NCBI RefSeq assembly: GCF_040187885.1
Contig: NZ_JBDPLH010000002.1
Coordinates: 558,001 to 622,000 of the forward strand
DNA length: 64,000 nt
Direction of reading: 5' to 3'
Origin: Roseateles_E cavernae
Lineage (GTDB): Bacteria; Pseudomonadota; Gammaproteobacteria; Burkholderiales; Burkholderiaceae_C
In this document: positions 1 through 8,520 of the stretch, piece after piece
How positions within the stretch are numbered: position 1 is the stretch's first letter
Layout: every line of letters begins with the position of its first letter
The notes under the pieces: generated by a model
Databases searched by the model: none
What the model was told of the DNA's origin: nothing
Seen by the model: the letters and a program-made list of their open reading frames with translations, nothing else
Position numbers and translations under genes: made by a program

Positions 1-695
1 GCGAGGTCTGGATACTGGCCACCTACAGCCCGATCTTCGATATGAAGGGCCAGCCGCGCGGCGTCATCAAGTACGCGGTGGATGTCAGCGACCAGGTGCG
101 GCTGGAGCGGGATGTGCGCCAGAAGACCACGGCGATGGGCGTGACGATCAGCGCGCTGGACCAGGCGATCGCCCGCATCGGCCAGTCGACCCAGGCCGCC
201 GCCGCACTGGCCGGCGCCACGCAGGAGAATGCCCAGCAGGGCTTTGCGGCGCTGCAGAAGGCGATCGAGTCGATCGAGCTGATCCAGACCAGCAGCCGCC
301 AGATCGGCGAGATCGTGCGGGTGGTCGGCGACATCGCGGCCCAGACCAATCTGCTGGCCTTCAATGCCGCGATCGAGGCGGCCCGGGCCGGCGAGCATGG
401 GCTGGGCTTCTCGGTGGTGGCCGGCGAGGTGCGGCGCCTGGCCGAGCGCAGCTCGGAGGCGGCCCATGCGATCACCAAGCTGATCGAGGAGTCGGGCGAG
501 CGGGTCGATACCGGCTCGGAGCGCTCGGCCAAGGCGCGCGATGCCTTCGAGGGCATCGTCTCCAGCGCCGGCAAGACCAGCGACTCGATCCGCCAGATCG
601 CCGAGGCCGCCCAGGCCCAGCAGGGCGTGGCCCGCGAGGTGGCCGAGCTGGTCGCCGGCCTGGGTAGCGGCGCCGGTGCGGCGGCGCCGCGCTGA
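1..695 (+). CDS. Methyl-accepting chemotaxis protein, C-terminal part (5' truncated by window)
   Basis: This is the C-terminal part of a chemotaxis receptor whose start lies before base 1. The frame is open from base 3, so residues ahead of the first Met (base 42) are coding and complete a PAS fold (YSPIFDMKGQPRGVIKYAV). The signalling domain follows, with the conserved hairpin tip AAIEAARAGEHGLGFSVVA. No membrane helix is visible in this part, and the protein ends in an Ala/Gly-rich tail without a CheR-tethering pentapeptide. It would pass its signal to the CheA kinase through CheW proteins. The next gene, five bases downstream, encodes a CheW-domain protein, so the two are probably co-transcribed. 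The sensed ligand cannot be read from this fragment. Confidence 0.93.
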   Translation, partial: EVWILATYSPIFDMKGQPRGVIKYAVDVSDQVRLERDVRQKTTAMGVTISALDQAIARIGQSTQAAAALAGATQENAQQGFAALQKAIESIELIQTSSRQIGEIVRVVGDIAAQTNLLAFNAAIEAARAGEHGLGFSVVAGEVRRLAERSSEAAHAITKLIEESGERVDTGSERSAKARDAFEGIVSSAGKTSDSIRQIAEAAQAQQGVAREVAELVAGLGSGAGAAAPR

Positions 696-700
696 GGCCC

Positions 701-2188
701 ATGATGGCGGCGACCGGCCTGCGTTTCGGCCTGATACGGGTGGGCGGCTGCACGCTGGGCATCGATGTCGCGGCGGTGCGCGAGGTGATCCATTGCCCGG
801 CGGCCCTGGCCCCGCTGCCCGGCGCGGCGGCCGAGCTGCGCGGGGCCATCGATGTGCGCGGCAGCGTCGTGCCGGTGCTGGATCCGGCGCCGCTGCTGGG
901 GCTGGCGGCGGCCCTGCCGACGCCGCAGCGGGTGATACTGCTGCTGCGCCTGGGCACGGCCGAGCGGCCGCTGCTGCTGGGCCTGCTGCTTGACGGCGTT
1001 GGCAGCATCGTGGCCCCGGCCCGGCTGCATGGCCTGGAGCCCGCCGTGGCTGACAGTGCGCCTGGGCTGCTGACTCACGCGTTCGCGCTCGATGATGCGC
1101 CGGCCGATGCCGGCCTGGTGGCCGTGCTGGACCCGGCCGCGCTGGCCCGGCTGGCGGGCGCGCCCCTGGTGGCCGAGGCGCGCGAAGCAGGCGAGACGGG
1201 CGCCACCGCCGCCGCCGGCCCGCGCGAGCCCTGCCTGCTGTTCGAGGTCGGCGGCCATGGTCTGGCGATTGCCGCAGCCCTGGTCGAGACCACGGTGCCG
1301 CAGGCCCAGATCCTGGGCAGCGAGCTGCGCGGCGGTCTCTGCCTGGGCGTGATCCACCATCATGGCCAGGAGATCCCGGTGGTCGACAGCCTGCAGCTGC
1401 TGGGCCTGGGTCGCAGCCCGGCCGCGGCGCTCAGCGATGTGCTGGTGCTGCGCCTGGGGGCCGGGCGGCTGGCCCTGGTGCTGGACCTGGTGCGCGATAT
1501 CCGCCACCTCGCCGCCCAGGCCTTGCTGCCGCTGCCCTTCTTGGGCCTGCGGCGTCCCGAGCTGTTTGCCGGCCTGCTGCCGCCCGAGCAGGAGGCGGCG
1601 CCGGTGCTGCTGCTGCGCAGCGCGGCCCTGCTGGCCGAGCCGGTGCTGCAGGCGCTGGCCGGGTTGAGCCACCCGATCCCGGCCGCCCGCAGCCACCGCC
1701 GGGCCGAGCTCGCCTCGCCCGAGGCCGCCGAGGCTGCAGGCCAGGGGCCGCAGACCAGCTATCTGACCTATCGCCTCGACACCGAGCTGGGCACGCCGCT
1801 GACCCAGGTGCGCGAGATCATGCGACTGCCGCCGCAGCGCGGCGCCGCCGCCTCGGATGCGCCCGGCATGCTGGGCCTGCTGCTGCATCGCGGCCAGGCC
1901 CTGCCCCTGGTCTGCCTGCGCACGGTGCTGGGCCAGGCCCGGCCGTCGGCCGATCACGCCGACGCGATGGTGCTGGTGGTGGATGACGAGGGGGGCGGCG
2001 CGGTCGGCTGGGTGGTGGACGGGCTGACCGGCATCGAGCCCGCGCGCTGGCTCCGCGAGGCCCCGGCCGATGCCGATCCGCGCGACCTGTCGCTGCAGGC
2101 GCTGGTCGAGGTGGGCGGCGGCGAGCAGCGCCGCACCCTGCCGGTGCTCGAGCTACGCCGGCTCAGCCGCGCCTGCAGCGCGCGATGA
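701..2188 (+). CDS. Triple CheW-domain chemotaxis coupling protein
   Basis: The 495-residue protein appears to be three CheW-like modules in tandem, at roughly residues 5-150, 165-320 and 345-490. Each begins with a hydrophobic strand and carries the CheW hallmark of a short hydrophobic run before a P(V/L)V strand: ELRGAIDVRGSVVPVLD, GLCLGVIHHHGQEIPVVD and GMLGLLLHRGQALPLVCLR. CheW proteins link receptors to the histidine kinase CheA; a normal CheW is about 160 residues with one domain. The gene starts five bases after the chemoreceptor stop and probably shares its transcript. Its last 26 bases overlap the end of the convergent glycosyltransferase gene. No kinase or receiver domain was seen, so it is not CheA or CheV. 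Confidence 0.85.
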   Translation: MMAATGLRFGLIRVGGCTLGIDVAAVREVIHCPAALAPLPGAAAELRGAIDVRGSVVPVLDPAPLLGLAAALPTPQRVILLLRLGTAERPLLLGLLLDGVGSIVAPARLHGLEPAVADSAPGLLTHAFALDDAPADAGLVAVLDPAALARLAGAPLVAEAREAGETGATAAAGPREPCLLFEVGGHGLAIAAALVETTVPQAQILGSELRGGLCLGVIHHHGQEIPVVDSLQLLGLGRSPAAALSDVLVLRLGAGRLALVLDLVRDIRHLAAQALLPLPFLGLRRPELFAGLLPPEQEAAPVLLLRSAALLAEPVLQALAGLSHPIPAARSHRRAELASPEAAEAAGQGPQTSYLTYRLDTELGTPLTQVREIMRLPPQRGAAASDAPGMLGLLLHRGQALPLVCLRTVLGQARPSADHADAMVLVVDDEGGGAVGWVVDGLTGIEPARWLREAPADADPRDLSLQALVEVGGGEQRRTLPVLELRRLSRACSAR

Positions 2189-3209
2189 AATCCACCAGCT
2201 CGCTGACCACCGGCCCGGGCGCCGAGAACGCGCGCGCGCGCTGGTGCAGCCGGGCCAGGCCCGGAGTCTGCAGCGAGGCAATGGCGGTGGCCAGCGCGGC
2301 CGCGATGCTGTCGGCATCGCCGGGGTAGGCGCGCGGGCAGTGGTCGCCGAAGTTCAGCGCATAGGCCTCGTCCAGCGTCTGCTCGGTGATCGCGCCGATG
2401 CAGCCGCCAAAGCCCAGGCCCACCGCCGCGCAGCCGCGCATCAGACCCTCCATCAGCGCATAGCCGGCGCCGGTGATCACATCGATGCGCTCCAGCAGCG
2501 GCGCCGGGTCGGCCACCATGCCGCTGAATTCGGCGTTCAGTCCCAAGGCGGCGGCCTTGGCCTGCAAGGCCTTCAGATGGCTGCCGCCGCCAATCACCAG
2601 CACACGGTAGCGCTCACGCCCGGGCAGCCGCGCGATGGCTTCCAGCCAGGCCTCGCAGCGCGGGCCCTTGTGGCCGCTCAGGCGCGAGCAGTAGCCCAGA
2701 GTGATCGGCCCCTCGGCGCTGCGCTCGCGCAGCGCCGGCATGGCTATCGGCAGCCGGCTGCCCAGCACCGGAGGCTGGTGGGCGGCGCCGCCATCGGCGA
2801 TCAGCTGGGCATAGGTGGCACGCAGGGTCTCGCACATCGTGACCACGCCGTCGGCATTGCCGAACAGCTGCAGCCACTGGGCCATGCGTTCGAGGCCGTG
2901 GCCGTTGTGCATGCAGGCCAGCCAGGGGATGCCGGCGCTGGCCTTGAGTTGGTGGGCGAAGCGGGCCTGGGTGTAGCTGTTGACGAACAGCAGGTCGGGC
3001 TTGAGTCCCCGCTTGAGCCAGGGCCGGGCCAGTGGCTCCAGCAGCGGATGGGCCGGCGGCAGGCGCAGTGCCCGGCCGGCGCCGAAGTCGCTGCGGGCCG
3101 GCCAGACATGGATCTCGTGGCCTTGCGCCACCAGCTCCCGCGCCAGGATGCGGTTGTAGGTGGTGATGCCGTTGGGCGAGGTGTCGCGGAGCAGGAGGAG
3201 GAGGCGCAT
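2163..3209 (-). CDS. Glycosyltransferase, GT4-like
   Basis: The protein of 348 residues has the two-Rossmann layout of GT-B glycosyltransferases. It starts MRLLLLLRDTSPNGITTYN, the usual N-terminal strand plus a Gly-containing acceptor loop. The C-terminal half has a GYCSRLSGHKGP strand and a nucleotide-sugar region around ITGAGYALMEGLMRGCAAV, which corresponds to the E-x7-E area of GT4 enzymes. It probably moves a sugar from an activated donor to a glycan or lipid; donor and acceptor are unknown. The Met at 3209 fits the family N-terminus better than the longer frame that begins 14 codons upstream. It lies alone between a chemotaxis gene (convergent, overlapping) and an MFS gene on the same strand. 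Confidence 0.78.
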   Translation of the reverse strand: MRLLLLLRDTSPNGITTYNRILARELVAQGHEIHVWPARSDFGAGRALRLPPAHPLLEPLARPWLKRGLKPDLLFVNSYTQARFAHQLKASAGIPWLACMHNGHGLERMAQWLQLFGNADGVVTMCETLRATYAQLIADGGAAHQPPVLGSRLPIAMPALRERSAEGPITLGYCSRLSGHKGPRCEAWLEAIARLPGRERYRVLVIGGGSHLKALQAKAAALGLNAEFSGMVADPAPLLERIDVITGAGYALMEGLMRGCAAVGLGFGGCIGAITEQTLDEAYALNFGDHCPRAYPGDADSIAAALATAIASLQTPGLARLHQRARAFSAPGPVVSELVDFIARCRRG

Positions 3210-3263
3210 GGGGCACGGCGGGCGGGCAGGGCTGCACTGTAGCGCAGGCATCGCTGCCTTCGG

Positions 3264-4430
3264 CTATGCGGCTCGGGCCCCCGGACGCCAGAACAGCGTG
3301 ACTACCATGGCCAGGGCCGCTGCAGCCACCCAGGCCGCAGCGGCCGGCCAGCCATGGCTGTCCACCGCGCGGCCCACCAGCAGCGGCCCCAGCGCCTGGC
3401 CCAGATTGCTGCCCTGCATCAGCAGGCCCACGGCGAGCGCGGCCTGCGCCGGCGTCGCGCACTGCTGCGGTACCGCCGACAGCAGGCTGGCCGGGATCAG
3501 GCCTCCCACCGCCGAAAACAGCAGGCACAGCGCGAAGGCCGCCCACGGGTCCAGCACCGGCAGAAAGATGCCCAGCGCGCACAGCCCCATCGTGAGCGCC
3601 GCGCCGCCTCCCAGCGCCGCGCGGCTCAGCCTTTGCAGCAGCAGGCCGGCGGCGAGATTGCCGACGATATTGGCCGCGCTGGCCAGCGCCGCCAGCAAGC
3701 CCACCGTCGCTGGCCCCACCTGCAGACGCTGCTGCAGCAGCACCGGCAGAAAGCTGAAGAGCGCGAAGAACATCAGGCTGTAGAGCAGGAAGCTCGCAGC
3801 CAGTGGCAGGGACCGCCAGACCTCGGCCACCCGAGCCGGCGGCCTCGACCCCTCGGCGCCGGCCGGCGCCTGTGGCACCGCCCAGCCCACGGCGGGCATG
3901 ATCAGGCCGGTGACCAGCGCTGCAGCGGTCCAGAGGCTGCGCCAGTCGTCGAACCGGGGCCCGGTCAGCATCGCCAGCGCGATGCCGGCCGGCATGAAGC
4001 AGCTCCACAGCGCCAACGCGGCGTTCCGGTCGGCCGCAGGCACCAGCCGTCCCAGCAGCGTGGGCCCGGCCACGGTGATCAGCAGAAAGCCCAGGCCTTC
4101 GATCACCCGCGAGACCAGCAGCAGCGCAAAGCTGCCGGTGGCCAGGGCGAGCACCGAACCGAGCAGCGTGGCCAGCAGCCCGAGCAGCAGCATGGAGCGA
4201 TCCCCGGCGCGGGCCACCAGCGAGCCCGCAGCCACCCCGCCCAGCGCCCCCAGCACGGCGAAGGTGGCGCCCAGGCCGCCCAGCATCGCCAGGCTCAGGC
4301 CAAGCTCGGCCTGCAGCTGCGGGGCGGCAATCGCCACCTTGCCCAGCTGAAAGGCCGAGGCCACCCCGGCGGCCACCACCAGCCAGACGGCCCGCCAGTC
4401 GCTGCGCGGCGGCATCTCCGCGCGCCTCAT
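3264..4430 (-). CDS. MFS transporter (CynX/DHA-like)
   Basis: The product of 388 residues is almost entirely hydrophobic and can be folded into twelve membrane helices. The MFS motif between helices 2 and 3 is visible in degenerate form (GSLVARAGDRSMLLLG). It should be an inner-membrane secondary transporter or drug exporter; the substrate cannot be told. Its ATG overlaps the stop of the upstream wrbA gene by four bases (ATGA at 4427-4430), so the two are translationally coupled. Pairing with a quinone reductase and a divergent LysR regulator suggests a stress- or xenobiotic-induced efflux unit, which is inference. Confidence 0.82.
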   Translation of the reverse strand: MRRAEMPPRSDWRAVWLVVAAGVASAFQLGKVAIAAPQLQAELGLSLAMLGGLGATFAVLGALGGVAAGSLVARAGDRSMLLLGLLATLLGSVLALATGSFALLLVSRVIEGLGFLLITVAGPTLLGRLVPAADRNAALALWSCFMPAGIALAMLTGPRFDDWRSLWTAAALVTGLIMPAVGWAVPQAPAGAEGSRPPARVAEVWRSLPLAASFLLYSLMFFALFSFLPVLLQQRLQVGPATVGLLAALASAANIVGNLAAGLLLQRLSRAALGGGAALTMGLCALGIFLPVLDPWAAFALCLLFSAVGGLIPASLLSAVPQQCATPAQAALAVGLLMQGSNLGQALGPLLVGRAVDSHGWPAAAAWVAAAALAMVVTLFWRPGARAA

Positions 4431-5035
4431 GCCGGCGCCTGTGCCAGCGCCCCGGCGATCCGCGCCACATGGCGGCCCTGGTAGCGGGCCGCCTCGATCT
4501 CGTTGCGGCTGGGTTGGCGATCGCCGCCTCGCCCGTCGTCGGCCAGCGTGGACGCGCCATAGGGCGAGCCGCCTGTGATCTCGTCCATGCGCAGCTGGCC
4601 CTTGTAGCTATACGGCAGGCCCACCAGCACCATGCCCAGATGCAGCAGCACGATGTGCGTCGACAGAATCGTCGACTCCTGCCCGCCATGCTGGCTGCCG
4701 GTGGAGGTGAAGACGCTGCCCACCTTGCCCACCAGCGCGTCCCGGGCCCACAGGCTGCCGGCCTGGTCCAGGAAGTTCTTCATCTGCGCCGCCATAGCGC
4801 CGAAGCGCGTCGGTGTGCCGATCACGATGGCGTCGTAGTCGGGCAGCTCCTCCACCCGGGCCAGCGGCGTGTCCGGCGCCGTCTTGTAGCGGGCCGCGAC
4901 GGACGCCGGCACCAGCTCGGGCACCCGCTTGACGACCGCCTCGGCGCCGTGGCTGCGCACCCCCTCGGCCACAGCGGCGGCCATGGTCTCGATATGGCCG
5001 TAGGACGAGTAGTAAAGAACCAGAACCTTGCTCAT
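4427..5035 (-). CDS. wrbA: NAD(P)H:quinone oxidoreductase, WrbA type
   Basis: The 202-residue protein is the length of WrbA and begins MSKVLVLYYSSYGHIETMA, the FMN phosphate-binding loop of this flavodoxin-like family. Further signatures are PTRFGAMAAQMKNFLDQ and the TSTGSQHGGQESTILS segment that binds FMN and NAD(P)H. WrbA reduces quinones by two electrons and so limits redox cycling. The start at 5035 is fixed by an AGGAGG ribosome-binding site at 5044-5049, eight bases upstream; a longer in-frame extension to 5134 lies beyond that site and would run through the promoter region. It is the first gene of a two-gene unit with the MFS transporter and is divergent from a LysR gene. Confidence 0.93.
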   Translation of the reverse strand: MSKVLVLYYSSYGHIETMAAAVAEGVRSHGAEAVVKRVPELVPASVAARYKTAPDTPLARVEELPDYDAIVIGTPTRFGAMAAQMKNFLDQAGSLWARDALVGKVGSVFTSTGSQHGGQESTILSTHIVLLHLGMVLVGLPYSYKGQLRMDEITGGSPYGASTLADDGRGGDRQPSRNEIEAARYQGRHVARIAGALAQAPA

Positions 5036-5113
5036 GTGCCGAACCTCCTGTGTGGAATGAGGCCAGTATCGGCAGCGCTGCTGATCGACGGAAGCCATAA
5101 AATTCAGAGATTC

Positions 5114-5134
5114 TTGATCTATAAAATCGATCAA
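5114..5134. promoter_or_regulatory. Probable LysR-type operator (T-N11-A palindrome)
   Basis: The inverted repeat TTGATC-N9-GATCAA contains the T-N11-A core (T at 5118, A at 5130) typical of LysR-family binding sites. It lies in the 98-base gap between divergent wrbA and lysR, and its last base is the first base of the lysR start codon. That position fits autorepression of lysR together with control of wrbA. The palindrome is seen in the sequence; binding is inferred. Confidence 0.6.
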
Positions 5135-6084
5135 TGCTGGACGCTCTCACACTCGATCAGATGCGCATGTTTGTCACCGTGGCCGAGGCCGGCAGCTTCC
5201 GCGCCGGGGCGGCGCGCCTGCTGCGCGCGCAGTCGGCCGTCAGCCATGCCATCGCCAATCTGGAGCAGCAGCTCGATGTGAGCCTGTTCGACCGCAGCGG
5301 CCACCGCCCCACGCTCACGGCGGCGGGCGCGGCCCTGCTGGAAGACGCCCGCGCCGTGCTGCTCAAGGTCGACTTCATGCGGGCCCGCGCTCGCGGCCTG
5401 GGCGAGGGCGTGGAGATCGAGCTGTCCCTGGTGGTGGACACGCTCTACCCGCTGCCTCTGGTGGCTGCCGCGCTGGGGGAGCTGCGCGAGGCGCTGCCGG
5501 CGGTGCGCCTGCGCCTGAGCGTGGCGCCGCTGGGCGGGCCGCTGCAGGCGCTGCGCGAGCGGCGCTGCGACCTGGCCATCATGGCGGGCGAGGATTTTCT
5601 CGACCCCCGCATCGAAACCGAGGCCTTGCAGACGGTGCCCATCGTGGCGGTGGCCGCTGCCAGCCACCTCCTGGCCCGGCGCCGCCAGGCGCTCACCAGC
5701 GCGGACCTGGCCGACCAGCTGCAGATCGTGCTGGAGGATCCGACGGCGCTGTCCGAGGGGCGCGACTTCGGCGTGCTGTCGCCGCAGACACTGCGGGTCG
5801 GCACCCAGGAGGCCAAGCGCGCGCTGATACTGGCCGGCGTCGGCTGGGGCCGGCTGCCGCGGTGGACGGTGGAGCGCGAGCTGGCCGAGCAGCAGCTGCT
5901 GCCGCTGGCCGCCACCGCGCTGGGCCCGCAGGGCGTGGCGCAGGTGCAGACCTATCTGGCCCGGCGCAGCGATCGCAGCCTGGGCGTCGCGGCGACGGCC
6001 TTGCGGGCGGCGCTGCATCGGCTGGCAACGCTGCCGCACCGCGCAGCCAGGGCTTCGCACCGCGCCACCAGCGCTTCGCGCTGA
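5134..6084 (+). CDS. LysR-family transcriptional regulator
   Basis: The 316-residue protein has the standard LysR layout: an N-terminal winged helix (LDQMRMFVTVAEAGSFRAGA, then ARLLRAQSAVSHAIANLEQQ), a linker helix, and a periplasmic-binding-like effector domain from about residue 90. It is divergent from wrbA-MFS across 98 bases that contain a T-N11-A palindrome, so it probably regulates that pair. No strong ribosome-binding site precedes the ATG at 5134; an alternative Met nine codons in (5161) has none either. The last residues are Ala/Ser/Arg-rich and lie outside the fold. The gene converges on an AraC gene ten bases downstream. Confidence 0.9.
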   Translation: MLDALTLDQMRMFVTVAEAGSFRAGAARLLRAQSAVSHAIANLEQQLDVSLFDRSGHRPTLTAAGAALLEDARAVLLKVDFMRARARGLGEGVEIELSLVVDTLYPLPLVAAALGELREALPAVRLRLSVAPLGGPLQALRERRCDLAIMAGEDFLDPRIETEALQTVPIVAVAAASHLLARRRQALTSADLADQLQIVLEDPTALSEGRDFGVLSPQTLRVGTQEAKRALILAGVGWGRLPRWTVERELAEQQLLPLAATALGPQGVAQVQTYLARRSDRSLGVAATALRAALHRLATLPHRAARASHRATSASR

Positions 6085-6093
6085 GCGCGCCGA

Positions 6094-7140
6094 TCAGGGC
6101 CTTGAGGACCTGCGCGGCGGCGCCTTGCGGCCCTGCTGCTCGGCCCGGGCGCTGCTGGGCGGCTGGCCAATGATGCGCTTGAAGGCGCGGCTGAACGAGG
6201 CCTCCGAGTCATAGCCCAGGCGCTCGGCGGCCACCGCGATGCGCATGCCCTCGTGGCTGATCCAGCGCCGGGCCTGGAACATCTTGACCTTGGCGACATA
6301 TTTCGCCGGGCTCTCGCCCATCGTGCGGGTGAAGGCCTCGGCAAAGCTCGAGCGCGAGGCGCCCATCAGCTCGGCCAGGGCCGGCACGCTCCAGTCGCGC
6401 TCGGGGTCGGCATGGATGGCCGCGATCACCTGGCCGATCCGGGGGCAGCGCACCGCCGCGACCCAGCCGGTCGAGCTGCCGCAGCCGCGTTCGACCCAGG
6501 CGCGTATCACGCTGGCCGCCAGCGCATCGGCCAGCCGTGCGAGCAGGCCGCAGGCGCCGATGCGCTCCAGCCTGACCTCGCGTTCCATCGCCTCCAGCAG
6601 CGCCGGCACGGTGGGATCGCGCTGCGCCAGCTCGCCGGCCAGCATCAGCTCGGGCATCATCGCCACCAGTGGATGCAGCGGATCCAGATTGAAGCGCAGC
6701 GCCGCGCAGAACATCAGGTCGGGCGTCGGTGTCGAATCGCTGATCTCCGGTGCACCGGCCTCGTGAGCCTCGCCGCCGACCAGGTAGATATTCTCCGAGA
6801 CCGCGACACGGGCCAGCGAGTCGACATCGACCGCCGGCACCTCGGGCGCACTGGCGATGATATGGAAACTGCCGCGCGGCAGCAGCACCGCATCGCCCGG
6901 CTGCAGCTGCAGCCATTCGCTGGTCTGTGTGCGCAACCAGCAGCCACCGCTGCCGACGAAATGAAAGCGCGCCGCGCGCTGCGCCGGGAAGGCCACCGCC
7001 CAGGGGGCTTGCAGCAGGCAGCGGCCGTATTCGACGCCGTCCAGGCGCAGGCCGCGCAGGATCTCGGTCAGCATATCGCGCGGGCCCGGGGCCGGCTCGG
7101 GCGAGGGGCTGTGAGCAGGCTTGGATAAAAGATCAAGCAT
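6094..7140 (-). CDS. AraC-family regulator with N-terminal cupin domain
   Basis: The 348-residue protein has an N-terminal cupin-like sensor (residues about 20-210; LQLQPGDAVLLPRGSFHII) of the kind found in many AraC regulators with unknown ligands. A C-terminal double helix-turn-helix follows; the second motif reads AVAAERLGYDSEASFSRAF, the AraC signature. The tail after SSARAEQQGRK is basic and disordered. It is divergent from an MFS efflux gene with about 75 bases between starts, the usual arrangement of an AraC regulator and its pump. Regulation of that gene is inferred from position. Confidence 0.9.
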   Translation of the reverse strand: MLDLLSKPAHSPSPEPAPGPRDMLTEILRGLRLDGVEYGRCLLQAPWAVAFPAQRAARFHFVGSGGCWLRTQTSEWLQLQPGDAVLLPRGSFHIIASAPEVPAVDVDSLARVAVSENIYLVGGEAHEAGAPEISDSTPTPDLMFCAALRFNLDPLHPLVAMMPELMLAGELAQRDPTVPALLEAMEREVRLERIGACGLLARLADALAASVIRAWVERGCGSSTGWVAAVRCPRIGQVIAAIHADPERDWSVPALAELMGASRSSFAEAFTRTMGESPAKYVAKVKMFQARRWISHEGMRIAVAAERLGYDSEASFSRAFKRIIGQPPSSARAEQQGRKAPPRRSSRP

Positions 7141-7216
7141 TTCGGATATTCCGGCATGGAAACGCCGGGATCCTATCTCTAAGCTGGGCGCTCAGTCCAC
7201 TACAACGGCCTCCAAC

Positions 7217-8455
7217 GTGTCTTCCTCGACCTGCTCTGCGACCCTCGCTCCGAACGCCGTGGCCTTGCCCGGCAGCCCTGAACCCTCGGCCGCCGCCGCC
7301 CGCTGGCCCGCCGTCGTCTCGCTGGCGCTGGGCGTGTTCGGCCTGGTCACGGCCGAGTTCCTGCCGGCCAGCCTGCTGACCGCGATGGCCGCCGACCTGG
7401 GCGTCAGCGATGGCGCCGCCGGCCAGGCGGTCACCGCGACCGCCCTGGTCGGCGCGGTCGCGGCGCCGGCGATACCGCTGCTGACGCGCCGGCTGGACCG
7501 CCGGCTTGTGATGCTGGCGCTGACCCTGCTGCTGCTGCTGTCCAACGTGCTGACGGTGCTGGCCGACAGCCTGGCCTTGCTGCTGGCTGCCCGGGTGCTG
7601 CTGGGCGTGGCGCTGGGCGGCTTCTGGTCGATGTCGGCCGCGCTGGCGCTGCGCCTGGTGCCCGAGCCGCTGTTTGCCCGCGCGATGTCGCTGATACTGA
7701 CCGGCGTCTCGGTCGCCACCGTCGGCGCCGCACCCATCGGGGCCTGGATGGGCGATCGATGGGGCTGGCACAGCGCCTTTGTCGCGGCCGGCGTGGTCAG
7801 CGTGGTCACGCTGCTGGTGCAGTTCTTCACGCTGCCGGCGCTGCCGCCGCGCGACAAGCCCGATCTGCGCGTGCTGGGCGAGCTGCTGAGGCGGCCCAAT
7901 GTGCGCATGGCCCTGCTGGCCGTGCTGCTGGTGATCTCCGGGCACTTTGCCGGCTTCACCTATATCCGCCCGCTGATGGAGCAGGTCACCCAGCTGTCGG
8001 TCGGCGCGATCACCGCCGTGTTGCTGGGCTATGGCGTCGGCGGTTTCTTCGGCAATTTCGCCGGCGGCTGGATCGCCCAGCGCAGCGAGCGCCACGCCAT
8101 CGTCAGCGGCGGCGCGCTGATCGCGGTGCTCGCGGCCAGTCTGCTGGTCGCCGGCAGCTCGGTGCTGGTCACCGCCGTCGCCGTCACGCTGTGGGGCTTT
8201 GCCTTCGGTGCCTTCCCGGTCGGCTTCCAGACCTGGATCGTGCGGGCCGCGCCCGATCAGGCCGAGGGTGCCGGCGGCCTGCTGGTCGCGGCCTTCCAGA
8301 TCGCGATCGCCAGCGGCGCCATCTTCGGCGGCCTGCTGGTCGACCATGTCGGCGCGCTGGGCGGCCCCGGCTTCGCGCTCGTCGCGTTGAGCCTGGGCAC
8401 CTTGTTGACCCTGCGTCACGGCCCGCGTCCGGCGTCCGGGCCTTCGGTACGGTGA
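7217..8455 (+). CDS. MFS transporter, DHA1 family (NepI/AraJ-like)
   Basis: This twelve-helix permease starts its first helix with WPAVVSLALGVFGLVTAEFLPASLL, here described only by its ends (WPAVV and TAEFLPASLL), matching the DHA1 pattern of sugar and nucleoside efflux pumps such as NepI and AraJ. The loop between helices 2 and 3 has LLTRRLDRRLVML. The upstream frame extends only through a TTG at 7121 that overlaps the divergent AraC gene, so the GTG at 7217 was chosen; this gives 412 residues. No clear ribosome-binding site precedes it, so the exact start is uncertain. Substrate unknown; export of a small polar metabolite or drug is the family expectation. Confidence 0.83.
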   Translation: MSSSTCSATLAPNAVALPGSPEPSAAAARWPAVVSLALGVFGLVTAEFLPASLLTAMAADLGVSDGAAGQAVTATALVGAVAAPAIPLLTRRLDRRLVMLALTLLLLLSNVLTVLADSLALLLAARVLLGVALGGFWSMSAALALRLVPEPLFARAMSLILTGVSVATVGAAPIGAWMGDRWGWHSAFVAAGVVSVVTLLVQFFTLPALPPRDKPDLRVLGELLRRPNVRMALLAVLLVISGHFAGFTYIRPLMEQVTQLSVGAITAVLLGYGVGGFFGNFAGGWIAQRSERHAIVSGGALIAVLAASLLVAGSSVLVTAVAVTLWGFAFGAFPVGFQTWIVRAAPDQAEGAGGLLVAAFQIAIASGAIFGGLLVDHVGALGGPGFALVALSLGTLLTLRHGPRPASGPSVR

Positions 8456-8520
8456 GGCCCTGACTGAAGCGAAGATAGGTCCGCTCTTTCTTCACCGTCG
8501 AGCAGGGCCGGCTCGGCCGC

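Noticed and set aside
7121..7216. N-terminal extension of the MFS gene from TTG at 7121
   Set aside because: It overlaps the start of the divergent AraC gene and encodes a polar stretch with no family match.
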